A stretch of DNA of 13,825 nt, taken from the NCBI GenBank assembly GCA_934635515.1, contig CAKTZK010000041.1:1-13825 (forward strand). Direction: 5' to 3'. The DNA comes from an uncultured Oscillospiraceae bacterium. Lineage in GTDB: Bacteria; Bacillota_A; Clostridia; Oscillospirales; Oscillospiraceae. A program made the position numbers and the translations under genes. Each line of letters starts with the position of its first letter. Positions within the stretch are counted from its first letter, which is position 1. Positions 6,536 to 13,576 of this stretch are shown in pieces. The notes under the pieces are model-generated. The model had not been told where the DNA came from. It saw nothing but the letters and a program-made list of their open reading frames with translations, and did not search any database.

Positions 6536-6629
6536 TGCCCAGGGCCGCCCCGCAGGGAGCGGCAAACAGGAGAGAATCCGCCCTAAAACGCCAAAAAATT
6601 TCATTAAACGAAAAATTTAGAGAAAAAAA

Positions 6630-6691
6630 CTTAACGGATTATTAGCACAAGTTCATCGTTAAGAAACTGACGATATTGTTTGTTTCTTAAC
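6630..6691. promoter_or_regulatory. inverted-repeat cluster upstream of the NSS symporter
   Basis: A perfect 10-bp inverted repeat, GTTAAGAAAC (6658-6667) and GTTTCTTAAC (6682-6691), has a 14-base centre. A further arm CTTAACG (6630-6636) can pair with CGTTAAG (6657-6663), so the middle arm has two alternative partners. It may be a regulator-binding region or a cruciform/RNA structure. No protein frame or T-run terminator is associated. The surrounding 6536-6788 region is A/T-rich and shows no gene. Confidence 0.5.
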
Positions 6692-6788
6692 AAGAATCAC
6701 ATATCTTTGTTCACAGAGTGTTAAAAAAGACGAAAGGAGCGCCAAATTTTTATAAAAAATGTCAATAGCAGACTATCTGATAATCTTG

Positions 6789-6917
6789 TATACTCTAAGC
6801 ATAAGCCTGTGTCCGATTTTTAGACTCGCACAGGCAAAAAAATTCCCCATCTTGCGTGGGGTTTCCTGAGAGTAAATTCTTGGGAAGAGGAATTTTTTGA
6901 ATTTAAGGAGAGAAAAG
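6789..6917 (+). promoter_or_regulatory. putative promoter -10 and structured leader of the NSS gene
   Basis: A -10-like TATACT lies at 6789-6794, though no good -35 precedes it at 16-18 bases. The leader that would follow contains three hairpins: GCCTGTG (6805-6811) with CACAGGC (6829-6835), extended by CGA/TCG; CCCCA (6845-6849) with TGGGG (6857-6861); and AAATTCTT (6874-6881) with AGGAATTT (6888-6895), followed by TTT. The third sits 9 bases before the AAGGAG ribosome binding site and could work as a weak terminator or attenuator. I could not match it to a known riboswitch class. Confidence 0.4.
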
Positions 6918-8360
6918 ATGGAAGAAAGAAAAGGCTTTGGATCCACATTTGGATTCCTGATGGCGGCCGTTGGTTCGGCAGTCGGCCTGGGCAACATCTG
7001 GGGTTTCCCCAATAAGATGGGTGCCAACGGCGGCTTCACATTCCTCGTCATCTACCTGGTCCTGGCGGCTCTGTGCGGATTCGTGGTCATGGTGGGCGAG
7101 CTGGCCTTGGGCCGCAAGACCGGCCGCGGCGTGGTCAGCGCGTACCAGGTGCTGAGCAAGAAGTTCAAGTGGCTGGGCTGGCTGGGCATCACCGCCCCGT
7201 TCCTGATCCTGGGCTTCTACTGTGCTCTGGGCGGCTACTGCGTCAAGTACGTGGTGCTGAACGTGGGCAACCTCTTCGGCGCGGGCTTCGGCAACAACGG
7301 CCTGGCCAGCGGCGAGGTCTTCGGCAACATGCTCACCAATCAGGTTGAGTCCGTGGTGTACGGCCTGATCTTCGTGCTGCTGACCCTGGTCATCGTCATG
7401 GGTGGCGTGTCCAGCGGCATCGAGAAGTTCTGCTCCATCGGTATGCCCTGCCTGTTCTTCATGCTCATCATCGTTATCATCCGCGGCTGCACCCTGCCCG
7501 GCGCTGCGGACGGCCTGAAGTACATGTTCGTTCCCGGCTGGGCTGTGGAGCACGGCGTTATCGAAAAAGCACCCAACTTTATTACGGTCCTGTCCAACGC
7601 AGGCGGCCAGATGTTCTTCTCCCTGTCTCTGGGCATGGGCATCATGATCACCTACGGCTCCTACCTGGATAAGAAGGAGAACATCGAGAAGAACGCCCTG
7701 GTCATCGTTATCTGCGATACCCTCATCGCCCTGATGGCCGGTCTGGCTGTTCTGCCCGCCCGTTTCGCCCTGGATCCCGAGGGCCCCATCGGCGGCCCCA
7801 AGCTGCTGTTCATCACCATGCAGAACGTGTTTAACTCCATGGGCACCGTGGGTTATGTGTTCGGCATCGTCTTCTACCTGCTGGTCATTCTGGCTGCTGT
7901 CTCCTCCTCCATCTCCCTGCTGGAGGTCATCGTGGCCCACTTCGTGGATAAGGCCCGTGACAAGGGCAAGGGCGACAAGCGCAAGGCTTACTCCGTCATC
8001 GCCGCCATCGCCACCGGCGCCATGTGCGTGCTGATCTGCCTGGACGGCCTGGGTGAGAACGGTATCTCCCCCTGCCACATCCTGGGGATCGACGCATCCG
8101 CCTGGAGTGACTGCTGGCTGGACTTCTTCGACATGATCGCTGAGGGTATCCTGATGCCTGTGGGCGCGCTGCTCATGTGTATCTGCATCGGCTATGAGCT
8201 GAAGCCCCAGTTCGTGGACGACGAGTGCTGCCTGGAGGGCAACGCCTTCAAGTCCAAGAAATTCTTCAATGTCTGCGTGAAGACCATCACTCCCATTCTG
8301 ATGGTGTTCATCCTGCTGGGTCAGCTGGATCAGTTCTTCAGCCTGGGCTGGTTCTCCTGA
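6918..8360 (+). CDS. NSS-family sodium-dependent transporter (480 aa)
   Basis: This is an inner-membrane Na+-coupled symporter of the neurotransmitter:sodium symporter (SNF/LeuT-fold) family, usually for amino acids or related amines. The N-terminus ERKGFGSTFGFLMAAVGSAVGLGN with NIWGFP (26-31) and NGG (37-39) is the family's TM1 ion/substrate-binding region, and GELALGR follows in TM2. About eleven to twelve spans are predicted. The frame opens at a TTG (6897), but ATG 6918 is preferred because AAGGAG lies 7 bases before it and the family motif starts immediately. Position 29 is Gly where most members have Arg (NxWRFP). Codon use is strongly biased to C/G-ending preferred codons, suggesting good expression. 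The substrate is not predictable. Confidence 0.93.
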   Translation: MEERKGFGSTFGFLMAAVGSAVGLGNIWGFPNKMGANGGFTFLVIYLVLAALCGFVVMVGELALGRKTGRGVVSAYQVLSKKFKWLGWLGITAPFLILGFYCALGGYCVKYVVLNVGNLFGAGFGNNGLASGEVFGNMLTNQVESVVYGLIFVLLTLVIVMGGVSSGIEKFCSIGMPCLFFMLIIVIIRGCTLPGAADGLKYMFVPGWAVEHGVIEKAPNFITVLSNAGGQMFFSLSLGMGIMITYGSYLDKKENIEKNALVIVICDTLIALMAGLAVLPARFALDPEGPIGGPKLLFITMQNVFNSMGTVGYVFGIVFYLLVILAAVSSSISLLEVIVAHFVDKARDKGKGDKRKAYSVIAAIATGAMCVLICLDGLGENGISPCHILGIDASAWSDCWLDFFDMIAEGILMPVGALLMCICIGYELKPQFVDDECCLEGNAFKSKKFFNVCVKTITPILMVFILLGQLDQFFSLGWFS

Positions 8361-8393
8361 TGGAGAGCGCGGCAAGGTCTGCCTGAGAAAACC

Positions 8394-8430
8394 AAGACCC
8401 CGGAGCTTAGGCTCCGGGGTCTTTCTGCTT
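8394..8430 (+). terminator. intrinsic terminator of the NSS gene
   Basis: A 13-bp perfect stem AAGACCCCGGAGC (8394-8406) and GCTCCGGGGTCTT (8411-8423), loop TTAG, is followed by TCTGCTTT. It lies 33 bases after the symporter stop. Confidence 0.85.
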
Positions 8431-8464
8431 TCAGGGCCGAAGCGAAACCGCTTCGGCCCTGAAA
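8429..8464. terminator. second hairpin between convergent genes, probable terminator of the lipid kinase gene
   Basis: A 16-bp perfect stem TTTCAGGGCCGAAGCG (8429-8444) and CGCTTCGGCCCTGAAA (8449-8464), loop AAAC, ends one base from the kinase stop codon (8466-8468). The T-rich part is inside the stem rather than in a clean tail, and on the minus strand the first hairpin at 8394-8423 follows, then GGTTTTCTC. The two hairpins together separate the convergent genes. Confidence 0.7.
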
Positions 8465-8465
8465 T

Positions 8466-9368
8466 TTATTGGTTTTCTTCCGTTTTTTTCACCAGCAAAT
8501 CGATGGCGCCGTGGCAGTTTACGATCTCCACCACCGGGCTGCTGGGGGCGTATTCTCCGTCCAGAGACCAGGCGATGTCGTCCTCCGTCTCCACCCTCAC
8601 CCGGGAGGCGTGGCGGAAAATGATGCCCGGGTGGTCGTACTGCATCTGATTCAGCGCCACCAGCAGGCTGGTGAGGTCCAGGGCCGTGCGGGGCATCCGC
8701 AGCAGCACCAGCTCAAACTCGCCGTCGTCCATCCGCACCCGCTTGGGGTCCAGCTTTACAAGGCCGGCCAGGGAGGTGGAGTTGCACACGCTGCCGAAAA
8801 TGTAGTCCCCCTCCATGACCTCCTCCCCCACCGTGACACGGCAGTGATAGGGGCGCAGGGAGTCCAGATTCTTAATGCCTTCCAGAATGTAGGCAAAGTG
8901 GCCCAGGGCGTTTTTCGTTTCCTGGGGGGCCGAGTAGCTGGCCCGGGTAAAGGCGCCGAAGGACGCCACATAGGAGAAATACCGGGCGTTGTGCCGCCCT
9001 ACGTCCAGGGCCATGGGCGCGCCGTTTACAATGATCCCGGCGGCCATGTAGGGCACGGCGGGAATGTGCAGCGTGGCGGCAAAGTCATTGGTGCTGCCGG
9101 CGGGCAGATAGCCCAGGGGCGGCTTTTGCTCCAGCTGCATCAGGCCGGAGATGGTCTCGTTCAGGGTGCCGTCGCCGCCGTAGCAGACCACGGTGTCGAA
9201 ATTGGGACCCATCTCCCGGGCGGCCCGGGTGGCGTCGCCGGGCCCCTTGGTCTGAAACACATGGATCAGGTACCCGCCCTCGCAGAGCCGGGCGATGGCA
9301 TCATACAGCGGGCCCAGGGACTTGTTTTTCCCGGCCCGGGGATTCACGATCAAAAGCAGCTTCTTCAC
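8466..9368 (-). CDS. diacylglycerol kinase-family lipid kinase (300 aa)
   Basis: This is a soluble or membrane-associated kinase of the DAGK catalytic family (DgkB/YegS/BmrU-like). It is expected to phosphorylate a lipid such as diacylglycerol using ATP, feeding phospholipid turnover. Motifs: NPRAGK (9-14), GGDGTLNE (64-71), GYLPAGSTNDFA (86-97) and the late SLDGEYA with its catalytic-site acidic residue. The length is usual for the family. The frame stays open upstream to 9548, but GTG 9368 is the start: AGGAGG lies 6 bases before it, the family N-terminus KKLLLIVNPRAGK begins there, and the promoter lies between. Lipid specificity is not readable from sequence. Confidence 0.92.
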   Translation of the reverse strand: MKKLLLIVNPRAGKNKSLGPLYDAIARLCEGGYLIHVFQTKGPGDATRAAREMGPNFDTVVCYGGDGTLNETISGLMQLEQKPPLGYLPAGSTNDFAATLHIPAVPYMAAGIIVNGAPMALDVGRHNARYFSYVASFGAFTRASYSAPQETKNALGHFAYILEGIKNLDSLRPYHCRVTVGEEVMEGDYIFGSVCNSTSLAGLVKLDPKRVRMDDGEFELVLLRMPRTALDLTSLLVALNQMQYDHPGIIFRHASRVRVETEDDIAWSLDGEYAPSSPVVEIVNCHGAIDLLVKKTEENQ

Positions 9369-9402
9369 AGAAACCCTCCTTGCAAAACCGTATTCCACGA
9401 CA

Positions 9403-9431
9403 ATTATACAAGATAAACGTCTCCGTGGCAA
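9403..9431 (-). promoter_or_regulatory. sigma-A promoter of the lipid kinase gene
   Basis: On the minus strand -35 TTGCCA (9426-9431), a 17-base spacer and a perfect -10 TATAAT (9403-9408). It lies 35 bases upstream of the GTG at 9368 and supports that start over the longer open frame. Confidence 0.8.
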
Positions 9432-9481
9432 GACTGAGCCGCGCCGGGACCGGTATTTTCGGAAAGATGCACGCCGAAACC

Positions 9482-9510
9482 TTGCAAACTGTGGGAAAAT
9501 TATGTATGAT
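9482..9510 (+). promoter_or_regulatory. sigma-A promoter of the AI-2E-family permease gene
   Basis: -35 TTGCAA (9482-9487), 17-base spacer, -10 TATGAT (9505-9510), 27 bases before the ATG at 9538. It is divergent from, and 50 bases away from, the lipid kinase promoter. Confidence 0.75.
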
Positions 9511-9537
9511 AAAGCCAAAGTATGAAAGGAGAGCGGC

Positions 9538-10800
9538 ATGAAAGACAAACGAAAATATGTGCGCTGGGGATTGACGGCATTTCTAACCGGCTGCGCCCTG
9601 CTGATCTTCTACGATGTGTTCTACCGGGATAACTCCGGCACGGTGCAGGCGTTTTTCGCCAAGCTGGTGGATGTTCTGGCACCGGTGCTCTACGGCATGT
9701 GCATGGCCTACCTGCTGGCGCCCATCGTGAACTGGCTGGAGCGGGGGGCTTACCATCTGCGGGACGCGGCGGAGAAAAAGAAGGGCAAGAGCATCGCCCT
9801 GCGCCAGAGCGCCCTCCGGGCGGGGAGCATCCTCCTCACCTGGGTAGGGGTACTGCTGCTGCTGTACCTGCTGTTTAATATGCTCATCCCCCAGCTGGTG
9901 GACAGCACCACCACCCTGGTAAACAACCTGGAGACCTACTACACGACGGTTTATAACTGGATATCCAATCTGCTCAGCGACAATCCGCAGCTTACGGAGC
10001 TGGCAGGCCGCTATTACAGCGAGGCCAGCCAGTGGCTGACCACCAAGCTGCTGCCGGGCCTGCAGACCGCCCTGACCAATGTTACCGGCGGCCTGGTCAC
10101 CGGCGTATGGAGCATTATCACCTTTGCCAAGAACCTGCTCATCGGCATCATCGTGTCGGTGTACCTACTGGCGGCCAAGGAAAAGAGCGCCGCCCGGTGC
10201 AGCAAGCTGCTCTACGGCGTACTGCCGGAGGACAAGGCGATGTTTGCCATGCGGGGCTTCCGCCGGGTGGACGGCATTTTCAGCGGCTTTGTCCGGGGCA
10301 AGCTCCTGGATTCCCTTATCATCGGTATCCTCTGCTTCATCGGCTGCTCTATTCTGAATATGCCCTATACGCCCCTGGTCAGCGTGATCGTGGGCGTCAC
10401 CAACATAATTCCCTTCTTTGGCCCGTTCCTGGGCGCTGTGCCCTGCGCATTGCTCATCCTGCTGGTCAGCCCGCTGAAGTGCCTGTATTTCGTCTTTTTC
10501 ATCATCCTCCTGCAGCAGCTGGACGGCAATGTTATCGGCCCGAAGATCCTGGGCGGCTCCACAGGCATCTCCAGTCTCTGGGTCATCATCGCCATTCTGG
10601 TGGGCGGCGGCTTCGGCGGCGTGCTGGGTATGTTCCTGGGTGTGCCCATCTTTGCTTGCCTGCAGGTGCTGGTCCGGTGGCTGCTGAATAGCCGCCTGGC
10701 CAAGCGCAATATGCCCCTGGAGGCCTCGGTCTACCTGACCCGGGACCGCCAGCAGCCTACGTCGGCCGAAACGGATGCCAAAAACGAAAACAAAGGGTAA
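9538..10800 (+). CDS. AI-2E family transporter (420 aa)
   Basis: This is a polytopic inner-membrane protein of the AI-2E transporter (UPF0118/PerM/YdiK) family. The hydrophobic N-terminal pair (about 10-65), a soluble insertion (about 75-175) and C-terminal spans follow the usual plan. Family signatures are NIIPFFGPFLGAVP (289-302) and the block QQLDGNVIGPKILGG (326-340), followed by a Gly-rich GGGFGGVLGMFLGVP (356-370). Members include autoinducer exporters and Na+/H+ antiporters, so the family name does not prove AI-2 transport. The ATG has AAAGGAGAG upstream. The thioesterase gene follows after 42 bases without a terminator, so the two are probably cotranscribed. The hydrophilic tail is of no known role. 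Confidence 0.93.
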   Translation: MKDKRKYVRWGLTAFLTGCALLIFYDVFYRDNSGTVQAFFAKLVDVLAPVLYGMCMAYLLAPIVNWLERGAYHLRDAAEKKKGKSIALRQSALRAGSILLTWVGVLLLLYLLFNMLIPQLVDSTTTLVNNLETYYTTVYNWISNLLSDNPQLTELAGRYYSEASQWLTTKLLPGLQTALTNVTGGLVTGVWSIITFAKNLLIGIIVSVYLLAAKEKSAARCSKLLYGVLPEDKAMFAMRGFRRVDGIFSGFVRGKLLDSLIIGILCFIGCSILNMPYTPLVSVIVGVTNIIPFFGPFLGAVPCALLILLVSPLKCLYFVFFIILLQQLDGNVIGPKILGGSTGISSLWVIIAILVGGGFGGVLGMFLGVPIFACLQVLVRWLLNSRLAKRNMPLEASVYLTRDRQQPTSAETDAKNENKG

Positions 10801-10842
10801 TTTTCACGCACAAAAATACGAATAGCAATCAAGGAGACCATA

Positions 10843-11274
10843 ATGACACCGGAACTGAGAGAAAAAATGCTGCGAAGCATCAATACCCACGAGCCCTACT
10901 CCCAGCACAACCACCTGGAGATCTGCGACGTGGGGCCGGGTACGTCCCGCATTGAGCTGGAGATCGTGCCGGAGAGTCTCAACCGCTGGGGCCGCCCCCA
11001 CGGCGGCGTGCTGTTTTCCCTGGCGGATGATGCCTGCGGCGTGGCCATGACCGGCCTGCGGCAGGAGAGCTGCGTCACCGTCAGCTCCAACATGGAGTAT
11101 ATCGCCTCCGCCGGCGATGCCGGGCATCTGATCGCCCGGGGCCGGGTGGTCCATGCGGGCCGCCGCACCTGCTTCTGCCAGGCGGAGATCACCACCTCGG
11201 AGGGGAAACTCATCGCCGTTTGCAACAGCGTGTGGGCCTACACGGGAAAGCCTCTGGATTTTGACCGGGAATAA
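10843..11274 (+). CDS. PaaI-type hotdog-fold thioesterase (143 aa)
   Basis: This is a small cytoplasmic acyl-CoA thioesterase of the hotdog superfamily, PaaI/4HBT type. The signature NRWGRPHGGVLFSLADDACG (47-66) carries the HGG turn (H53) and the acidic residues D62/D63 at the expected active-site helix. The C-terminal ARGRVVHAGRRTCFCQAEI segment is the family's central strands. The length is typical. The ATG has AAGGAGACC upstream. It follows the AI-2E-family permease by 42 bases and ends just before a strong terminator. Its acyl substrate is unknown. Confidence 0.9.
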   Translation: MTPELREKMLRSINTHEPYSQHNHLEICDVGPGTSRIELEIVPESLNRWGRPHGGVLFSLADDACGVAMTGLRQESCVTVSSNMEYIASAGDAGHLIARGRVVHAGRRTCFCQAEITTSEGKLIAVCNSVWAYTGKPLDFDRE

Positions 11275-11290
11275 GGGCGGCCTTTGCCGC

Positions 11291-11332
11291 CTGAAAAAAA
11301 CAGCCGCCATGGCAGGCGGCTGTTTTTTTCAG
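11291..11332. terminator. bidirectional terminator between thioesterase and lipoprotein
   Basis: A perfect 18-bp inverted repeat: CTGAAAAAAA plus CAGCCGCC (11291-11308) and GGCGGCTG plus TTTTTTTCAG (11315-11332), loop ATGGCA. Both strands present a GC stem followed by seven T, so it serves both convergent genes. A smaller hairpin GGCGGC/GCCGCC (11276-11281/11286-11291) adjoins it. Confidence 0.93.
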
Positions 11333-11643
11333 TTCTGCGGATTCTCCCCGTCGGAGAGGATGCCGTCCGTGTCCCGTATTCGCCCGTTTTCCACCATGTC
11401 CTTATAGGAGGTGCCGGGGCTGTCCGCGGCGCCGTCCGTCAGGTCGTCAGAGGGGGTCAGGGGATAGCCGCCGGGATTGTTTTCCGGGGCCGGGGAGCCG
11501 TTGGCGCCGGTGCCGTTGGTGCCGCCGGTGCCGTCGTACACCGTGGGCGGGAACTGGTGGGCCTCGGCGTCGGGCTTATCACTGCAGCCGGCCAGGCCCA
11601 GCAGCACCGTCAGCGTCAGCAGCAGCGCAAAAAACTTTTCCAT
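11329..11643 (-). CDS. small lipoprotein of unknown function (104 aa)
   Basis: The signal sequence MEKFFALLLTLTVLLGLAGC ends with a lipobox LAGC (Cys20). The mature part is low-complexity, Gly/Asn/Asp/Pro-rich and probably disordered up to about residue 75. It ends with a more ordered SYKDMVENGRIRDTDGILSDGEN segment. That C-terminal VENGRIxDTDG motif recurs in small Oscillospirales lipoproteins (from memory). The ATG at 11643 has AGAAGGAAAG upstream. The stop codon (11329-11331) lies within the terminator hairpin. No function can be assigned. Confidence 0.8.
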   Translation of the reverse strand: MEKFFALLLTLTVLLGLAGCSDKPDAEAHQFPPTVYDGTGGTNGTGANGSPAPENNPGGYPLTPSDDLTDGAADSPGTSYKDMVENGRIRDTDGILSDGENPQN

Positions 11644-11745
11644 ACGCTTTCCTTCTCACTCTCAAAAATTTTGCGATGCCCATGGCATAGTATCTGCGAT
11701 TTTCCCGCCGATAGCGGCTGTAACATTTGCCAAACGTCCGAACGG

Positions 11746-11774
11746 TTGCATTTTTTAGAAAAAACAGGTATACT
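11746..11774 (+). promoter_or_regulatory. sigma-A promoter of the uridine phosphorylase gene
   Basis: -35 TTGCAT (11746-11751), 17-base spacer, -10 TATACT (11769-11774). The expected start near 11781 is only about 8 bases before the first in-frame ATG (11789), which has no ribosome binding site, so the downstream ATG at 11819 is favoured. Confidence 0.8.
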
Positions 11775-11818
11775 ATATTAAAATTAAAATGAGTAAGCCA
11801 CAAATGGAGGCCAGAATT

Positions 11819-12586
11819 ATGCAAAAATTAGAGAAACAATTCCATATCCGCTGTCAGGCCGGGGACGTGGGCCGCTACTGCATCCTCCCCGGAGACCCCG
11901 GCCGCTGCCAGGCTATTGCGGCGCTGTTTGACGACGCGCAGTTTGTCTCCAGCAACCGGGAGTACACCATCTACACCGGCACGCTTCTGGGGGAGAAGGT
12001 CTCCGTCTGCTCCACGGGCATCGGCGGGCCCTCCGCTTCCATCGCCATGGAGGAGCTGCACAACATCGGCGCGGACACCTTTATCCGCGTGGGCACCTGC
12101 GGCGGCATTGACCTGGATGTGCAGTCCGGGGACATCGTCATCGCCACCGGCGCCATCCGCTTTGAGCACACCAGCCGGGAGTATGCCCCCATCGAGTATC
12201 CTGCCGTGGCAAATTTTGAGGTGGCCACCGCCCTGGTGGAGGCCGCCCGGGAGAGCGGGCACCGCTATCACACCGGCGTGGTCCAGTGCAAGGACTCCTT
12301 TTACGGCCAGCACAGCCCCGCCCGGATGCCCGTGTCCTACGAGCTGCTGAATAAGTGGGAGGCCTGGAAGCGCCTGGGCGTGAAGGCCAGCGAAATGGAG
12401 TCGGCGGCCCTGTTTGTGGTGGCCGATGCCCTGGGCTGCCGCTGCGGCTCCTGCTTCCACGTGATCTGGAATCAGGAGCGGGAGGCCGCGGGCCTGGACC
12501 AGAAAATGAGCGAGGACACCAGCTCCGCTGTCCGCCTGGGGGTGGAGGCCCTGAAAAAGCTGATCCTGGCCGACCGGGCTAAGTGA
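11819..12586 (+). CDS. uridine phosphorylase (255 aa)
   Basis: This is a cytoplasmic nucleoside phosphorylase (PNP/UDP family I) that cleaves uridine with phosphate to uracil and ribose-1-phosphate in pyrimidine salvage. Motifs: LPGDPGR (23-29), [16 protein letters not shown] (65-80), the phosphate-binding IRVGTCGG (89-96, R90) and SEMESAALF (191-199) for ribose binding. The region [13 protein letters not shown] (159-171) keeps the Gln of the uracil pocket but lacks the QxR arrangement of the E. coli enzyme. I believe this is usual for Firmicute members, though unchecked. The start is ATG 11819, with GGAGG 8 bases upstream; the earlier ATG 11789 has no ribosome binding site. The gene is monocistronic, with its own promoter and a terminator. 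Confidence 0.92.
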   Translation: MQKLEKQFHIRCQAGDVGRYCILPGDPGRCQAIAALFDDAQFVSSNREYTIYTGTLLGEKVSVCSTGIGGPSASIAMEELHNIGADTFIRVGTCGGIDLDVQSGDIVIATGAIRFEHTSREYAPIEYPAVANFEVATALVEAARESGHRYHTGVVQCKDSFYGQHSPARMPVSYELLNKWEAWKRLGVKASEMESAALFVVADALGCRCGSCFHVIWNQEREAAGLDQKMSEDTSSAVRLGVEALKKLILADRAK

Positions 12587-12595
12587 TAGGATAAG

Positions 12596-12627
12596 ACAAA
12601 AGCAGCCGCATAAGCAGCTGCTTTTGT
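12596..12627. terminator. bidirectional terminator between uridine phosphorylase and the gamma-CA gene
   Basis: An 11-bp stem ACAAAAGCAGC (12596-12606) and GCTGCTTTTGT (12617-12627), loop CGCATAAGCA. T-rich 3' arms occur on both strands. It sits between two convergent genes, 9 bases after one stop and 14 before the other. Confidence 0.75.
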
Positions 12628-12641
12628 ATATATGTGCAATT

Positions 12642-13130
12642 TTACTCCGCATATTCCGCTGCTTCCCGGCAGTAAAATTCGGCGGCGGCCCGGTTAGAGG
12701 CGATCTCCTCCTCCGTCAGGGCCCGGCGCACCTTGGCCGGGGAGCCGAAGGCCAGGCTGCCATCGGGGATCTCCATGCCCTGGGGTACCAGAGCGCCTGC
12801 GCCGATGATGCAGTTGTGGCCGATCTTCGCGCCGTTGAGCACAATGGCTCCCATGCCGATGAGGGTGTTTTCACCGATGGTGCAGCCGTGGAGAATGGCG
12901 GTGTGGCCGATGGTGCAGCCCCGGCCGATGCTTATGGGAAAGCCCGCGTCTGTGTGCAGAACGCAGTTATCCTGGATGTTGGTATTTTCGCCGATGGTAA
13001 TTTCCTCCGTCTCGGAGCGGATCACGGCGCCGAAGTAGATGCTGCTGCCCTTCCCGGCGGAGACATGGCCCCGGACGGTGGCGTTTTCGGCCACGAAGGC
13101 GGCCAGGGGCAAAGTGACTTTTTCGATCAT
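12642..13130 (-). CDS. gamma-carbonic-anhydrase-like hexapeptide-repeat protein (162 aa)
   Basis: This is a left-handed beta-helix protein of the gamma-CA-like family (YrdA/PaaY/CaiE type), forming trimers that bind metal at subunit interfaces. Hexapeptide repeats of the [IV]G-x4 type run from about residue 15 to 125 (for example ITIGENTNI, ISIGRGCTIGHTAILHGCTIGENTLIG). The three metal-ligand His are H59 (VLHTD), H76 and H81 (GHTAILHG), spaced as in the family. The C-terminal helix (about 138-162) is also typical. The start is ATG 13130, with AAGGAG 8 bases upstream; the frame is open further but begins in the preceding spacer. Carbonic anhydrase activity is possible but unproven for this subfamily. 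Confidence 0.92.
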   Translation of the reverse strand: MIEKVTLPLAAFVAENATVRGHVSAGKGSSIYFGAVIRSETEEITIGENTNIQDNCVLHTDAGFPISIGRGCTIGHTAILHGCTIGENTLIGMGAIVLNGAKIGHNCIIGAGALVPQGMEIPDGSLAFGSPAKVRRALTEEEIASNRAAAEFYCREAAEYAE

Positions 13131-13166
13131 AAAAAGAACTCCTTTTCCTGCGCTGGGGATACCTCT

Positions 13167-13195
13167 ATTATGCACGAGACCGTCCCCGTTTGCAA
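13167..13195 (-). promoter_or_regulatory. sigma-A promoter of the gamma-CA-like gene
   Basis: On the minus strand -35 TTGCAA (13190-13195), 17-base spacer, -10 CATAAT (13167-13172), 36 bases before the ATG at 13130. It begins 12 bases after the MGMT stop. No terminator separates the two genes, so readthrough from MGMT may add to expression. Confidence 0.7.
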
Positions 13196-13207
13196 CACAA
13201 CACTTCC

Positions 13208-13507
13208 CTATTTTTCCTCCCACTGAAAGCGGGCCATGTCCACGCAGCCGTTGGGGCGAAAGCCCACCCCCTCAGCCTCCAGCAGCGCCCGCTGCCCCGG
13301 CCAGCCGGGAGCCGTTCGCCCGGCGTGGTTGACCACCCGGTGGCAGGGATAGTTCCCATAAGAGCCGGCGCCGTGCAGGACTTTGCCCACCAGGCGGGCA
13401 TTTTTCTCCCGGCCGATGAGCTGGGCGATCTGCCCATAGGAGGCGACGCGTCCGGCAGGGATCTCCTCCACCACGGACAGGATCTCATAGATCAAACGCT
13501 CATCCAT
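13208..13507 (-). CDS. short MGMT-family DNA alkyltransferase-like protein (99 aa)
   Basis: This single-domain protein corresponds to the C-terminal DNA-binding/active-site domain of O6-alkylguanine-DNA alkyltransferases and lacks the N-terminal domain. Motifs: GRVASYGQIA (19-28), NARLVGKVLH with the probable Arg finger (R38), and PCHRVV (54-59) with the acceptor Cys55 retained, unlike alkyltransferase-like proteins of the PWHRV type. It could therefore be a genuine methyltransferase. About 100 aa is usual for the short clostridial form. The start is ATG 13507, with AGGGAGG 5 bases upstream; the longer open frame runs into the tRNA fragment and is not coding. No clear promoter is seen between the tRNA terminator and this start. 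Confidence 0.88.
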   Translation of the reverse strand: MDERLIYEILSVVEEIPAGRVASYGQIAQLIGREKNARLVGKVLHGAGSYGNYPCHRVVNHAGRTAPGWPGQRALLEAEGVGFRPNGCVDMARFQWEEK

Positions 13508-13533
13508 AACTGCCTCCCTGCTGCCTGGGACGA

Positions 13534-13576
13534 AATGAGAAAAATCGGCGGCCTTCCCAGGAAGAGCGCCGATTTT
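13534..13576 (-). terminator. intrinsic terminator following the tRNA-Leu fragment
   Basis: A 10-bp perfect stem AAAATCGGCG (13541-13550) and CGCCGATTTT (13567-13576). On the minus strand it is followed by TTTTTCTC. The stem begins at the last base of the tRNA's CCA, so it is the original tRNA terminator and has stayed with the 3' half. Confidence 0.8.

Noticed and set aside
5366..6604. A long open frame (412 codons) on the minus strand opposite the DUF2804 gene
   Set aside because: Its translation is low-complexity Gly/Ala/Val/His-rich with no domain; it is the antisense shadow of a GC-rich gene that has promoter, ribosome binding site and terminator on the plus strand.
6845..6905. A TPP riboswitch, suggested by CTGAGA near GGGG in the NSS leader
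   Set aside because: The other conserved parts of the TPP aptamer (ACCTGAT and the GTAATGCCAGCG-like segment) are absent.
6903..8375. A 490-codon open frame on the minus strand opposite the NSS symporter
   Set aside because: The translation is an implausible His/Gln/Asp/Ala-rich string, whereas the plus strand gives a clear membrane transporter with family motifs.
9369..9548. A 60-residue N-terminal extension of the lipid kinase
   Set aside because: The promoter and the AGGAGG lie inside it, and the family's conserved N-terminus begins at GTG 9368.
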